DNA of 64,000 bases, taken from positions 1,984,001 to 2,048,000 of the forward strand of contig CATOTF010000002.1 in the NCBI GenBank assembly GCA_951813045.1, written 5' to 3'. The DNA is from an uncultured Rhizobiaceae bacterium (lineage in GTDB: Bacteria; Pseudomonadota; Alphaproteobacteria; Rhizobiales; Rhizobiaceae). This document shows, piece by piece, positions 35,611 to 45,633 of the stretch (positions are counted from its first letter, which is position 1; the number at the start of each line of letters is the position of its first letter). The position numbers and the translations under genes are program-made. The notes beneath the pieces were generated by a model. The model was given only the letters and a program-made list of their open reading frames with translations. It did not search any database and was not told where the DNA came from.

Positions 35611-35714
35611 CGTGTCGCGCTCATTCGCCCCTACGGATGAGCGATACAGACCCGCACAAAATCAGAGTTCAAACGCGTTGAAGTGAATTCCATAAAACGA
35701 AACGTGCTTTAAGT
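35611..35714 (+). repeat. Dispersed intergenic repeat, copy A
   Basis: About 104 bases beginning TGTCGCGCTCATTCG just after the preceding stop codon and ending AAACGAAACGTGCTTTAA. It aligns end to end with 13361-13464 (copy B). The first third forms a hairpin, CGCTCAT pairing with ATGAGCG around 35617-35643. It may act as a 3' end structure. Confidence 0.6.
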
Positions 35715-35761
35715 CAGAAAAATTGATGATAAACAGCCCGTAATCATTCCTTGCAACCTTG

Positions 35762-35835
35762 AAAAATGGCGCAACCGCCACTACATGTCGCATCTTGATA
35801 ATATTTTGACGCATCTATACAAGTGCGCCATTTTT
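35762..35835 (+). promoter_or_regulatory. Perfect 12-bp inverted repeat in the leader of the methyltransferase gene
   Basis: AAAAATGGCGCA (35762-35773) is the exact reverse complement of TGCGCCATTTTT (35824-35835), with a 50-base loop. The right arm ends in a T-run and stops 4 bases before the GAAGGA ribosome-binding site. It could be an RNA switch hairpin, a terminator, or a DNA operator. Confidence 0.5.
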
Positions 35836-35851
35836 GATTGAAGGAATGCAT

Positions 35852-36454
35852 GTGAACAATCGTTTGGCGAATGACGTAGTAAGACGTATTGAGAATGAAT
35901 TTCGCTTTTTTAAGACATGGATAGATAAGCCCAAGGCGTTGGGCGCTGTATTGCCCACAAGTTCGGTCACAGCCCGTAAAATGGCTAGTTTGATAACTCC
36001 ATCACCCGACAATCTTGTGTTGGAGCTCGGACCCGGCACCGGTGTTATCACCAAGGCAATTCTTGAGCGCGGCATAGTCCCGCAAAACCTGTACACCGTT
36101 GAACATACCGAAGATTTTATTGATCAGTTAGAGGCGGACTTTCCAGATGTGAACGTCCTCCACGGTGACGCTTTTGACCTCAACGCCCATTTGCCAGATT
36201 TCGGGAATCAGAAATTCGACAGCATTATTTCGGCAATCCCTTTGTTGAATTTCCCGATTAAAGAACGCGTTGCGCTTCTCAATGATCTTCTGGACCGTCT
36301 GGCGCCCGGAAGGCCGGTTGTTCAGATATCTTACGGCCCGGCCTCCCCGGTCCCGCCATCATGGGGGAGTTATTCCGTTGAGCCTCTGGATTGGGTGGTG
36401 CGTAACCTGCCCCCTGCCCGGTTGTGGGTCTATCGGCGTGTCACATTTGCATAA
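35852..36454 (+). CDS. PmtA-like phospholipid N-methyltransferase
   Basis: A 200-residue SAM methyltransferase. It has ALGAVLPTSSVTARKMAS, SAM motif I VLELGPGTGVITKAIL, the acidic end of strand 2 (YTVEHTEDF), LHGDAFDL and SIISAIPLLNFP. These match the PmtA family, which methylates phosphatidylethanolamine toward phosphatidylcholine and is related to rRNA adenine dimethylases. GTG 35852 is preferred as start because GAAGGA lies six bases upstream; ATG 35846 would abut the same site. A 12-bp inverted repeat lies in its leader. Confidence 0.75.
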   Translation: MNNRLANDVVRRIENEFRFFKTWIDKPKALGAVLPTSSVTARKMASLITPSPDNLVLELGPGTGVITKAILERGIVPQNLYTVEHTEDFIDQLEADFPDVNVLHGDAFDLNAHLPDFGNQKFDSIISAIPLLNFPIKERVALLNDLLDRLAPGRPVVQISYGPASPVPPSWGSYSVEPLDWVVRNLPPARLWVYRRVTFA

Positions 36455-36539
36455 GTTTTCGTCGCCATAACGGGCGAAAACGAGATTGAATCACCGCAGC
36501 CTTATGGCGAAAACCAGGTTTGTGCAGGCTTGCAATGGA

Positions 36540-37322
36540 ATGACAGTCTCAAAGCGATATCAAGAAGACGGGTTTGTATCACCCGTCAAATTATTCGACG
36601 CCGGCGCGACCGCCTTACATCGAAAACAGATGGAGGCCGTCGAGACTAATTTCGGACCGCTGCATTACAAATCTAAAATGCATACCCTACTGAATTTTGC
36701 CGCAGAAGCCGCCACTGATCCAGTAGTTTTGGACATTGTCGAGCAGCTTATCGGACCCGATATTTTGTTGTTTGATGTCACCTACATCATCAAGGAGGCT
36801 AATTCGCCATCCCATGTAAGTTGGCATCAGGACCTGACTTATTGGGGATTATCCAACGACCGACAGGTCTCCATGTGGCTCGCCCTTTCTCCCGCAACCG
36901 AAGTTTCAGGATGCATGCGCATGGTGCCCGGCAGTCACAAACGGGGCAAACTTGAACACACAGATACGAATGATGAATCCAATGTCCTGTTCAGAGGGCA
37001 ATCCGTGACCGGAGTTGCAGAGGATCAAGCTGTCCTGTGCCCGCTACAACCGGGAGAAGCCAGTTTTCATCACGGATGGACGCTTCATGCTTCCATGCCC
37101 AATAATTCCCAAGACCGTCGTATCGGCCTCAACGTGCAATATATCCACCCGTCAGCGCGGCAAACGCTGCATGACCTGGATACAGCCACGCTGGTGCGTG
37201 GCGTGGATCACCACGATCATTATAAGCCTGATATATTCGCCACCGGCGGAATGGAACCTAACGCAGTCAAACATCACGAAAGGCTGGAAAAATTGCGTAA
37301 GGAAACCTGGTCCAATGCCTGA
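36540..37322 (+). CDS. Phytanoyl-CoA dioxygenase (PhyH) family protein
   Basis: A 260-residue Fe(II)/2-oxoglutarate oxygenase. The iron triad is visible as HxD in SWHQDLTYW and the distal His in HHGWTLHASMPN; the 2-oxoglutarate-binding Arg is in DRRIGLNVQYIHP. The family hydroxylates diverse substrates, including ectoine, phosphonates and lipids; nothing here fixes the substrate. The ATG at 36540 is chosen by homology (SKRYQEDGFV); ATG 36504 and TTG 36486 are alternatives and none has a strong ribosome-binding site. It follows the PmtA-like gene and meets the desaturase gene convergently. Confidence 0.82.
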   Translation: MTVSKRYQEDGFVSPVKLFDAGATALHRKQMEAVETNFGPLHYKSKMHTLLNFAAEAATDPVVLDIVEQLIGPDILLFDVTYIIKEANSPSHVSWHQDLTYWGLSNDRQVSMWLALSPATEVSGCMRMVPGSHKRGKLEHTDTNDESNVLFRGQSVTGVAEDQAVLCPLQPGEASFHHGWTLHASMPNNSQDRRIGLNVQYIHPSARQTLHDLDTATLVRGVDHHDHYKPDIFATGGMEPNAVKHHERLEKLRKETWSNA

Positions 37323-37328
37323 ACAGAG

Positions 37329-38360
37329 TTAGGCCGGTAGCGGGTTTGCAAGACGTAGGCTACGGCGGAACTGCCGAAATGACACCATGCGTTTTGCCTC
37401 TTCATCCCAAAGCGTCAGGGGAATGCATTTAATGCTTTCCCAAATCGTCAGGCGGCCAATTTCTTTCAATTCCGGATAATCTTCGACAACACGTGGTAGC
37501 GCGTGGAAGGGTATCTGGCTGGAAATATGGTGCACGTGGTGGATACCAATATTGCCGGTGAGCCACATCAATGGCTGCGGCAGGTCATAATAGGAACTGC
37601 CGTGAAGGGCTGCGTGTTCGCGATGCCAGTGTGGATTATTTTCCCAATGTGTCTCGTCAAACTGATGTTGAATGTAAAACAACCAGACACCAACGCTTGC
37701 AGCGATTGCGATAAGCGGAATCTGAATCATCAAATAAGCCCTCCAACCGATCAGCCAGATCATCGCCACAGAAAACAGTGCAATACCAATATTGGTGGAA
37801 TGCGTGCTTAAAAACGGCATGAGGTTTTTGGTCTTGCCGGTGGGCCAGCGGTGGCGCAGCAAAAACTGCCAGGCTGGACCAATGACAAACAGGACGATCG
37901 GGTGGCGATAAAGCCAATATTTGATTTTACGTGGTTTGGAGAGCGCCGAATATTCGGCAACCGTCAACGTATCGATGTCACCAAACCCACGCCGATCCAG
38001 ATTGCCAGACCCAGCATGGTGGATTGCGTGCTCGCGGCGCCAATCATCATAAGGCGTAAAGGTGAACACGCCTAAAGTCCGGCCAAGCCAATCGTTGGCC
38101 TTTTTTGATGTTAGAAACGCGCCATGGCCGCAATCGTGCTGGATAGCGAACAACCGAACCAGCATTGCAGCCGCAGGAAAGGCCAAAATCAAGGTCAGCC
38201 AATAACCGACAGATAACGATGCCCACATCGCCACGTAAAGCGCGATAAACGGCACCAGAGTGACACACAATTCGACAAATGCGCGAGCGTTGTTCGAACC
38301 CTTATAGACCGCCAACCGGCGGCCCCAGATTTTATCGTCGGTCAAAAATATCGCTCCCAT
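37329..38360 (-). CDS. Membrane fatty acid desaturase
   Basis: A 343-residue membrane di-iron desaturase. All three histidine boxes are present: HDCGH, REHAIHH and IHHVHH. Several long hydrophobic stretches lie between them. It resembles the omega-type acyl-lipid desaturases that act on phospholipid-bound chains (W..WRREHAIHH, GDIDTLTV). ATG 38360 is preferred over 38399. Together with the PmtA-like gene it suggests local membrane-lipid tailoring; substrate position is unknown. Confidence 0.88.
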   Translation of the reverse strand: MGAIFLTDDKIWGRRLAVYKGSNNARAFVELCVTLVPFIALYVAMWASLSVGYWLTLILAFPAAAMLVRLFAIQHDCGHGAFLTSKKANDWLGRTLGVFTFTPYDDWRREHAIHHAGSGNLDRRGFGDIDTLTVAEYSALSKPRKIKYWLYRHPIVLFVIGPAWQFLLRHRWPTGKTKNLMPFLSTHSTNIGIALFSVAMIWLIGWRAYLMIQIPLIAIAASVGVWLFYIQHQFDETHWENNPHWHREHAALHGSSYYDLPQPLMWLTGNIGIHHVHHISSQIPFHALPRVVEDYPELKEIGRLTIWESIKCIPLTLWDEEAKRMVSFRQFRRSLRLANPLPA

Positions 38361-38467
38361 TGACCGAATCAAGCCGGCCCCTTGCGCTATGTGTAGCACA
38401 GGCTTTCTAAATTTTGACCTGTATTACACGCCCGGAGCAAAAAGTCGCATGACAAATACATTATTAA

Positions 38468-41263
38468 TCAACCGACTGCCATTTCTTCAATGGGCGGACA
38501 TGTGCAGACGAGATTCCTGTCACCGTGCACATTGTCCACTCGGCTAACCGGTGCCCAGTATTTGCTGGCAATGTCTACGCCCGCCGGATATGCGGCCAAA
38601 CTACGCGAATATGGGTGTGACCATTCATCTGCCATGAGATTTTCAGCGGTATGCGGCGCATTGTGGAGCGGATTATCATCCTGCGGCCATTCTCCGCCCT
38701 CAATCCGTTTTGCCTCTTCTGCAATGGCGATCATCGCGTCGATAAACCGATCAATCTCTGGCAAAGGCTCGGATTCCGTTGGTTCCACCATTAGCGTTCC
38801 GGCAACCGGCCAGCTCATCGTGGGCGCGTGAAAACCATAATCGATCAGGCGCTTGGCCACATCATCGACGGTTACACCTGCGCTGTCTTTCAGCACCCGT
38901 ACATCGACAATGCACTCATGAGCGCAATTGCCGTTTTTGCCGGTAAACAGGATCGGATAATGATCCTGCAATCGTTTCGCGATGTAGTTGGCGTTCAGAA
39001 TCGCAACTTCACTGGCCCGTTTCAACCCGTTGCCGCCAAGCATGCGAACATACATCCAGGAAATGGGGAGAATGGACGCGGAACCGTCCGGCGCTGCACT
39101 CACTGCGCCATTTGAACCTGTTTCAACATGTCCGGGAAGATGCGGCACAAGATGTGCAGCAACCCCAATCGGGCCAATACCGGGCCCACCCCCGCCATGG
39201 GGAATACAGAATGTTTTATGCAGGTTCATGTGACAAACGTCAGCGCCAATATCACCGGGGCGGGCTATGCCCACCATGGCGTTGAGGTTCGCCCCGTCGA
39301 GATACACCTGTCCGCCATGGGAATGAATGGTCTCGCAAATCTCCACAATACCGGCCTCAAACACCCCGTGGGTGGACGGGTAGGTAATCATCAATGCCGC
39401 CAGATTATCGGCGTGTTTTTCCGCCTTCTCTTTCAAATCACGTAGCGACACATCCCCTTCGTCGTTGCATTTAACCACGACAACCTTGTAATCCGCCATT
39501 TGGGCTGATGCGGGGTTCGTGCCGTGTGCGGATGATGGTATGAGGCAAATATTGCGATGTCCGTCACCGTTCGCCTCGTGGTATCCGCGAATGGCAAGCA
39601 GCCCTGCATATTCCCCCTGGCTCCCGGCATTGGGCTGCAACGTACATTTTGCAAAACCGGTGATCTCGGAGAGCCACTCATCGAGGTCATCGATAATTGC
39701 CTTATAACCGATCCGGTGGGTATCCGGTGAAAACGGATGGATATTACCTGTCACTTCCCAGGTTACCGGCATCATTTCCGCAGCAGCGTTCAGTTTCATC
39801 GTGCAGGAACCCAGCGGGATCATCGCCCGGTCGAGTGCCAAATCCTTGTCGCATAGCCTGCGCAACAGGCGCATCATTTCGGTTTCAGATCGGCAGGAAT
39901 GGAATATTTCCTGCGTCAAAAAATGCTCGGCATTTCGATTTGACGATAAAGCCTGATCAGCCTCATCAATCACCGGAACGTCAAATATTGAGCAAAGACT
40001 CTTCAGGTCCGTCTCATTGCTTGTTTCGTCAAAGGCGATGGAGACCGTGTCTTCATCAATAACCCGCAACAACAGGCCCCAACCTTGTGCTTCCGCGGCA
40101 AGGTCTTCTGCCCGCCCTTTTTCGACCACGGTTACTGTATCGAAAAAATGCTCGGCAACGGGATAACCATTGCTAGCAAGGGCCTTGGCAAAACGAGCAG
40201 CTAGTGAATGCGCGCGACGTGCAATCTCGCCAAGGCCTTCCGGCCCGTGCCAGATAGCATAGGCGGCGGCCATATTGGCTAACAGAGCCTGGGCGGTACA
40301 AATGTTGGACGTCGCTTTTTCACGGCGAATGTGTTGTTCGCGGGTCTGCAGGGCCAGACGGAAGGCCGGGCGACCGTGAGCATCGATACTTTGCCCCACC
40401 AAGCGGCCGGGCAACATGCGTGTCAGATCATCGCTCACAGCCATATAGGCCGCATGGGGTCCACCATTGCCCAGCGGCACACCAAAGCGTTGCATGGAGC
40501 CCACACAAATATCAGCTCCCCAGGTTCCTGGCGCTTCGAGCAAGACCAGCGACAACGGGTCGGCGCTGACGATAACAAGCGCACCAACCGCTTTCGCCGC
40601 CGCCACCACGGACGAAGGGTCTGTTAGCGCACCAGTCGTGTCGGGTAATTGCAGGATAACAGCGGCAACATCATCACCGATTTCCCCGTCGTCAACGGAA
40701 TAATCAGCCGTCGCAGCGCGCGTGTTCACAACATCCAGCGTTTGCGGATGAAGGGCGTTGGCAATAACGATACGGGGCCGCTTCCCGCGGTGATGGCGGA
40801 ATGCCATGCCAGCAGCTTCGGCAACAGCAGTTGCTTCATCCAGCAAAGAAGCATTGGCCATGGGAAGGCCGGTCAGTTCCGAAACCAAAGTCTGGAAATG
40901 GAACAGCATTTCCAATCGCCCTTGCGAAATTTCCGGCTGATACGGCGTGTAGCTCGTATACCAACCGGGGTTTTCCAGCATGTTGCGCTGAACAACCGGC
41001 GGCACATGGGTGCCGTGATACCCCTGCCCGATCATCGCTTTTGCAACCGTATTACGCCCCAGTTTTTCCGAAATTTCCTCAAGTGCAGCTTCCTCTGACA
41101 CGCCATCGGGAATTTTAAGCGCACCATCCATACGAATATTATCGGGGACCGTCTGTCCAATCAGCGCATCAATGGATGTCATGTCGAGCTTGTTCAGCAT
41201 TACCCGCTGATCGGCATCCGAAGGGCCGATATGACGGGCGAGAAAAGGGGATTGTTCAGACAT
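38468..41263 (-). CDS. gcvP: Glycine dehydrogenase (decarboxylating), P protein
   Basis: The PLP-dependent P protein decarboxylates glycine and loads aminomethyl on the lipoyl arm of GcvH. The single-chain 931-residue form is present (N-terminal [36 protein letters not shown]-equivalent [22 protein letters not shown] Lys in [16 protein letters not shown]). Length is slightly short of the usual 950-960 but no block is missing. It is the last gene of gcvT-gcvH-gcvP, 53 bases after gcvH. It is under the tandem glycine riboswitch at 42805-43030. Confidence 0.97.
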   Translation of the reverse strand: MSEQSPFLARHIGPSDADQRVMLNKLDMTSIDALIGQTVPDNIRMDGALKIPDGVSEEAALEEISEKLGRNTVAKAMIGQGYHGTHVPPVVQRNMLENPGWYTSYTPYQPEISQGRLEMLFHFQTLVSELTGLPMANASLLDEATAVAEAAGMAFRHHRGKRPRIVIANALHPQTLDVVNTRAATADYSVDDGEIGDDVAAVILQLPDTTGALTDPSSVVAAAKAVGALVIVSADPLSLVLLEAPGTWGADICVGSMQRFGVPLGNGGPHAAYMAVSDDLTRMLPGRLVGQSIDAHGRPAFRLALQTREQHIRREKATSNICTAQALLANMAAAYAIWHGPEGLGEIARRAHSLAARFAKALASNGYPVAEHFFDTVTVVEKGRAEDLAAEAQGWGLLLRVIDEDTVSIAFDETSNETDLKSLCSIFDVPVIDEADQALSSNRNAEHFLTQEIFHSCRSETEMMRLLRRLCDKDLALDRAMIPLGSCTMKLNAAAEMMPVTWEVTGNIHPFSPDTHRIGYKAIIDDLDEWLSEITGFAKCTLQPNAGSQGEYAGLLAIRGYHEANGDGHRNICLIPSSAHGTNPASAQMADYKVVVVKCNDEGDVSLRDLKEKAEKHADNLAALMITYPSTHGVFEAGIVEICETIHSHGGQVYLDGANLNAMVGIARPGDIGADVCHMNLHKTFCIPHGGGGPGIGPIGVAAHLVPHLPGHVETGSNGAVSAAPDGSASILPISWMYVRMLGGNGLKRASEVAILNANYIAKRLQDHYPILFTGKNGNCAHECIVDVRVLKDSAGVTVDDVAKRLIDYGFHAPTMSWPVAGTLMVEPTESEPLPEIDRFIDAMIAIAEEAKRIEGGEWPQDDNPLHNAPHTAENLMADEWSHPYSRSLAAYPAGVDIASKYWAPVSRVDNVHGDRNLVCTCPPIEEMAVG

Positions 41264-41316
41264 TGTGAGGGTCCTTGAAATTCATCTGGAAAGGCTTGAG
41301 AGTGTGCGGTTATTGG

Positions 41317-41685
41317 CTAGCTGATGAGTTCTTTATAGCCTGCGGCATCCATCAGTTCTTCCAGCTCATCAGCATTCGACAGCTTCATTTTATAAAGCCA
41401 GCCGTCTCCTTCGGCAGCTGCGTTTACCAGCGCGGGCTCTTCGTCAAGCTTGCCATTAACTTCGACAACTTCGCCCGATGCCGGTGCATAAACGTCTGAT
41501 GCCGCTTTTACGGATTCAACCACGATGCCGTCATCCCCCTGCTCCAATGTTGTTCCAACATCCGGCAGTTCGACAAATACTAGATCGCCCAATTGTTCCT
41601 GTGCATGGTTGGTAATGCCGACGGTTGCGACGTCGCCGTCAACCGACAGCCATTCGTGTTCATCTGTGAAATAGATTTTGCTCAT
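41317..41685 (-). CDS. gcvH: Glycine cleavage system H protein
   Basis: The 122-residue lipoyl carrier shuttles aminomethyl from GcvP to GcvT. The lipoylated lysine is in [16 protein letters not shown]; the N-terminal FTDEHEWL and C-terminal GDGWLYKMK are typical. It lies 11 bases after gcvT. Confidence 0.97.
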   Translation of the reverse strand: MSKIYFTDEHEWLSVDGDVATVGITNHAQEQLGDLVFVELPDVGTTLEQGDDGIVVESVKAASDVYAPASGEVVEVNGKLDEEPALVNAAAEGDGWLYKMKLSNADELEELMDAAGYKELIS

Positions 41686-41696
41686 CTTCTTGTTCC

Positions 41697-42767
41697 TTAG
41701 CGTTTGTAAGAGTGGGGTACGAAGGGTGGTTTTACCCGTTCCACGGGAATTTGTTTGCCGCGCATATCCGCAAATATCGGGTCTTTAGCTGCATCAACAT
41801 TCACCAGAGCGAGGGCTATTGGCCCATCAACGGTTGGGCCAAACCCACCGGAGGTTACGGTACCAATGGTGTCGCCATCACTGTTTTTCAGTTCAACACC
41901 AGCTCGCACCGGGCGGCCTTGCGGCAAAAGCGCAACGCGCATACGTGTTCGCCCTTCTGCAATTTTTTCAGCTAACGCATCAGCGCCATTATAAGGGCCG
42001 CCGGTACGCAGGTCTTTTGGAATGGCCCAGACAAGCCCCGCTTCATGGGGATAAATATCTTCCGAAAGGTCCTGACCGTAGAGTGGCAGGCCCGCCTCAA
42101 GCCGCAGGGAATCCCGTGCACCAAGACCGATCCACTCAACCGCGTCATCATCCAGCAATTTTTGCGCAAAGACGGCACAATCCGCTTCCGGCATGCCGAT
42201 CTCGAAACCGTCTTCTCCGGTGTATCCGGAGCGCGCCAGAAACCAGCCGTCCTTAGGTTCCGCAATATCGAGGAACGCCATGTCATCAACATTGAAATGC
42301 GCTTGAAGTACGCTGGCGGCTTTCGGCCCCTGAAGTGCGAGGAAACCGCGCGGAATTATCGTAACAGTACAATCAAAGCTTTCGGCATTCGCTTTGATAT
42401 GCGCCACATCCTTTTCAGCGCATCCAGCGTTCGCGACGATCAGGAAACGGGTTTCACCAAGCCGCGTGACGATCAGATCATCAATAATGCCACCATTTTC
42501 GTTGAGCATATAAGTGTAACGGGCGGTCGCCACTGTTTGTTGTGACGCGTGATAAGGGCAAAGCTTCTCTACCAGATTGGCGGCCTGTTGGCCGGATAAT
42601 TCCACATGAACCATGTGGGATATATCAAACAGCCCGGCCTGCGTGCGGGTATGGACATGTTCTTTCATCACCCCAAGCGGATAGAAAAGCGGCATATCAT
42701 AACCGGCAAACGCGCCCATTTTAGCGCCTGCATTAGTATGAAGTTGATAAAGAGGAGTTTGTTTCAT
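41697..42767 (-). CDS. gcvT: Aminomethyltransferase, T protein
   Basis: GcvT transfers the one-carbon unit to tetrahydrofolate, releasing ammonia. The 356-residue protein has [63 protein letters not shown] and the folate-side [14 protein letters not shown]. It is the first gene of the operon; its start is 38 bases after the end of the riboswitch. Confidence 0.97.
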   Translation of the reverse strand: MKQTPLYQLHTNAGAKMGAFAGYDMPLFYPLGVMKEHVHTRTQAGLFDISHMVHVELSGQQAANLVEKLCPYHASQQTVATARYTYMLNENGGIIDDLIVTRLGETRFLIVANAGCAEKDVAHIKANAESFDCTVTIIPRGFLALQGPKAASVLQAHFNVDDMAFLDIAEPKDGWFLARSGYTGEDGFEIGMPEADCAVFAQKLLDDDAVEWIGLGARDSLRLEAGLPLYGQDLSEDIYPHEAGLVWAIPKDLRTGGPYNGADALAEKIAEGRTRMRVALLPQGRPVRAGVELKNSDGDTIGTVTSGGFGPTVDGPIALALVNVDAAKDPIFADMRGKQIPVERVKPPFVPHSYKR

Positions 42768-42804
42768 GTTCAGGCTCCGACAGTCGAAAGGTCACCCCCG
42801 CTTG

Positions 42805-43030
42805 TGCGGAAATGTCCCCTCTGTCTTAAGCCTGAGAGACTCGCTCTATTCCTCGATACCTGCGAGAGATAGAACTTACACCGTCGGCGCAGGCCTGTGG
42901 GCCTGACTTTCCAGAGTGCCTTGGGTCTCATGACCCGCTGTCAGCGGTCCTTTTGCCTGAGAGATTATGGGTATTTTCACCTTCGGCGGCGAACCGTAAT
43001 ACAGTTCACCCTCTCCCACTGACAGCTCGA
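42805..43030 (-). promoter_or_regulatory. Tandem glycine riboswitch (gcvT leader)
   Basis: Read on the minus strand, the first aptamer starts GTGGGAGAGGGTGAACTG and includes GCCGCCGAAGGTG and AATCTCTCAGGCAAAAGGACC. A second follows with CACTCTGGAAAG, GCGCCGACGGTGTAAG and GTCTCTCAGGCTTAAGACAG. These are the hallmark blocks of the cooperative two-aptamer glycine riboswitch, which turns on gcv genes when glycine is high. The rest of the gap (43031-43196) contains no gene that I can see and should hold the divergent promoters. Confidence 0.95.
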
Positions 43031-43196
43031 GCGAACTCGAACAGCACAAAAACGCTACTCTAAAACTTCAAACTTGTCACCCCACCCCGCACATCAACAA
43101 TAAGCGAGCTGTGGAATTAATTCGCTGGCTCAATTGTATCCAAATGCGTAGAGGTCGTTGAGGCGGTCTGAATCGGCGCTTTATTTGGAGAACTTC

Positions 43197-44087
43197 ATGG
43201 CCGCATCCGACGACAAGAATGCGCAGGGAATTCTCTTCATGATGATTTCCATGGCGGCTTTTGCGGTTGCAGACACATTGGTAAAAGTCGTTTCGACAAC
43301 CATCTCACCCGCTCAAACCCTATTTTTCCTGGTTGCAGGCGGGTTAGTAAGTTTTGCCATCACAGCGAAAATACAAGGCCAATCCCTCATTTACCGAAAG
43401 CCATTCACCCCGATCTTGTTGCTTCGCTATTGCACGGAAGTTACAGGCATGTTCGGCATGGTTCTGGCACTCGCGCTTGTTCCTCTATCAACCGTCGGAG
43501 CCATCACGCAGGCGGCGCCCATGTTAGTCGTTTTTGGGGCCGTGGTATTTTTGGGGGAAAAAGTGAGTTGGCGTCGGTGGAGCTCCATCGGTGTAGGCTT
43601 TATCGGAGTTCTCCTCATCGTTCAGCCGGGCGGTGCCAATTTTGACTATTCTGTCCTCTGGGCGGTTCTTGCCATGACGGCCATGGCAATCCGCGACCTG
43701 ATAACGCGCTTGACACCGCCGGAAATGGGATCGTCGACACTGGCAACTTACACGATGTTGGCCGCAACCCCTTTTGCAACCGGATGGGTGTTGTACAACG
43801 GTGAAAGCCTGTTCCCCGCCCATGCGGACTGGCTCAATGTCAGTTTAATGGTGGTTTTAGGTTCGCTGGCTTATTTGTTGCTCATCGCCTCCATTCGCAT
43901 GGCGGAAGTGTCGGTGGTTACGCCATTCCGCTATTCGCGCATAATCTTCCTGCTCGTTTTGGGCGTGGTGATCTTTGACGAACGCCCCGGTGTAAATGTA
44001 ATCTTGGGGGCAACGCTTGTCATCGCCTCCGGCGTTTACATCATGTGGCGGGAGCAACAGGTCAAACGGCGAAAAAACGCTTCCTAA
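43197..44087 (+). CDS. EamA/DMT-superfamily transporter
   Basis: A 296-residue inner-membrane protein with ten hydrophobic segments in two EamA repeats (first ILFMMISMAAFAVADTLVK, second WAVLAMTAMAIRDLITRL). The ALVPLSTVGAITQAAPMLV stretch is typical of the family. Exported or imported substrate is unknown. ATG 43197 has GGAG at good spacing. It precedes dddP on the same strand by 136 bases, which may or may not mean co-expression. Confidence 0.85.
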   Translation: MAASDDKNAQGILFMMISMAAFAVADTLVKVVSTTISPAQTLFFLVAGGLVSFAITAKIQGQSLIYRKPFTPILLLRYCTEVTGMFGMVLALALVPLSTVGAITQAAPMLVVFGAVVFLGEKVSWRRWSSIGVGFIGVLLIVQPGGANFDYSVLWAVLAMTAMAIRDLITRLTPPEMGSSTLATYTMLAATPFATGWVLYNGESLFPAHADWLNVSLMVVLGSLAYLLLIASIRMAEVSVVTPFRYSRIIFLLVLGVVIFDERPGVNVILGATLVIASGVYIMWREQQVKRRKNAS

Positions 44088-44223
44088 AATTTGAAATTTC
44101 CCAAAATGTCGCGGTTACAAAAATACCGCCGCCATCATGACGCATCTGTCATTGCACCTCCCGATATTCACTTTCACATTGTTGGGCAGTGACAAGGTTG
44201 AAAATGTGACAGGGAGAACAGTC

Positions 44224-45612
44224 ATGAGCGTCAGTGCATCATCAGCATCGGGGTTCGGACGTCACAAGCGCAAAATCGAGCCCTTCGTTCTGCCCGACCA
44301 TCCCGGCAATGATGCGGGGTATGATGCGCTCGAAGCCTACGCCCGCGCCAAAGCGGCCAGCATGAATCAACATCTTATCGGTTACGGCGAGCTAGCTGAA
44401 AGTGAATGGAAATCTGCGGGCATACCCAACCCGGACCTGGACACCATGCGTCGCTACCGGCTGGAACGTGTTCGCAAAGAACTGCGCAAACATGATCTGG
44501 CGGGCATTCATCTCTATGACCCACTCAACATCCGTTATGCGACCGACTGCACAAATATGCAGTTGTGGACCACCCATAACCCCGCCCGTTGTGCCTTCAT
44601 CACCACTGATGGCCCGGTAATCCTATTCGAATTCCACAATTGTGAGCACCTTTCTGACCATACCGGTATGGTTGATGAAATTCGCGGGTGCACCGCCTGG
44701 TTTTATTTCGAGGCCGGTCACCGGACTTTTGAATTTGCTGAAAACTGGGCAAATGATGTTGCCGCCCTGCTCCGCGAACATGGTGGTGGCAACATGCGTT
44801 GCGGGTTCGATCAGGTCGACCCCCACGGGATCCCCTATCTTGAAAAGGCAGGTGTTGAGGTTGTCTACGGCGAAGTCATGATGGAAGAGGCCCGCAAGAT
44901 AAAATCGGCAGACGAGATTATCTGCATGCGCCGTGCCATCGTCTCCTGCGAAGCCGCCATGGGAGAAATGGAAAAAGCCCTAAAACCCGGCATGTCGGAG
45001 AACGATCTCTGGGCCGTGCTACACGCGGAAAATATTCGTCGCGGCGGCGAATGGATCGAAACCCGCCTGCTCGCGTCAGGGCCTCGCACCAACCCGTGGT
45101 TTCAGGAATCATCCGCCCGCATCATCGAAGACGGCGATCTTGTATCCTTCGATACAGACCTTATTGGCCCTTACGGCTTCTGTTGCGATATATCCCGCAC
45201 CTGGCTTGCCGGAGACGGGCAACCGACCAACGAGCAACGCAGCCTCTATCAAATCGCCGCAGAACAAATGGAAGCCAACTACAAGATGTTGAAACCTGGA
45301 ACGACGTTTAAAGAACTGTCGATGAACTCAAAACAACTGCCGGATGACTGCATGCCCACCCGTTATGGCGTGATGTATCACGGGGTTGGCTTGTGCGATG
45401 AATACCCGTCCATCCGCTATGCGGTTGATCATCCCGAGCACGGATATGACGGCGAATTGGAACCCGGCATGTGTATTTGCGTGGAAAGTTACGTTGGTCG
45501 TCACGGTGGCGGCGAAGGCGTCAAACTGGAAGACCAATGCGTCATTACCGAAGACGGTTATGAGCAATTATCAACCTATCCGTTTGACTCACGTTTGATG
45601 GGAAGAGCCTGA
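44224..45612 (+). CDS. dddP: DMSP lyase DddP (M24 metalloenzyme)
   Basis: DddP cleaves dimethylsulfoniopropionate to dimethyl sulfide and acrylate. The 462-residue protein has the creatinase/prolidase fold and matches known DddP proteins in long stretches that I recall: RYATDCTNMQLWTTHNPAR, HAENIRRGGEWIETRLLAS, GPRTNPWFQE, and the C-terminal KLEDQCVITEDGYEQL. Metal ligands are seen as the two Asp of FDTDLIG, the Asp of CDISRTW, the His of MYHGVGLCDE, the Glu of CVESYVG and the Glu of KLEDQ. ATG 44224 follows AGGGAGA at good spacing. No other DMSP gene is adjacent. A generic Xaa-Pro peptidase is the alternative, but identity to DddP blocks argues against it. Confidence 0.9.
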   Translation: MSVSASSASGFGRHKRKIEPFVLPDHPGNDAGYDALEAYARAKAASMNQHLIGYGELAESEWKSAGIPNPDLDTMRRYRLERVRKELRKHDLAGIHLYDPLNIRYATDCTNMQLWTTHNPARCAFITTDGPVILFEFHNCEHLSDHTGMVDEIRGCTAWFYFEAGHRTFEFAENWANDVAALLREHGGGNMRCGFDQVDPHGIPYLEKAGVEVVYGEVMMEEARKIKSADEIICMRRAIVSCEAAMGEMEKALKPGMSENDLWAVLHAENIRRGGEWIETRLLASGPRTNPWFQESSARIIEDGDLVSFDTDLIGPYGFCCDISRTWLAGDGQPTNEQRSLYQIAAEQMEANYKMLKPGTTFKELSMNSKQLPDDCMPTRYGVMYHGVGLCDEYPSIRYAVDHPEHGYDGELEPGMCICVESYVGRHGGGEGVKLEDQCVITEDGYEQLSTYPFDSRLMGRA

Positions 45613-45633
45613 TAATCGCGATGTTCCGGTAAA

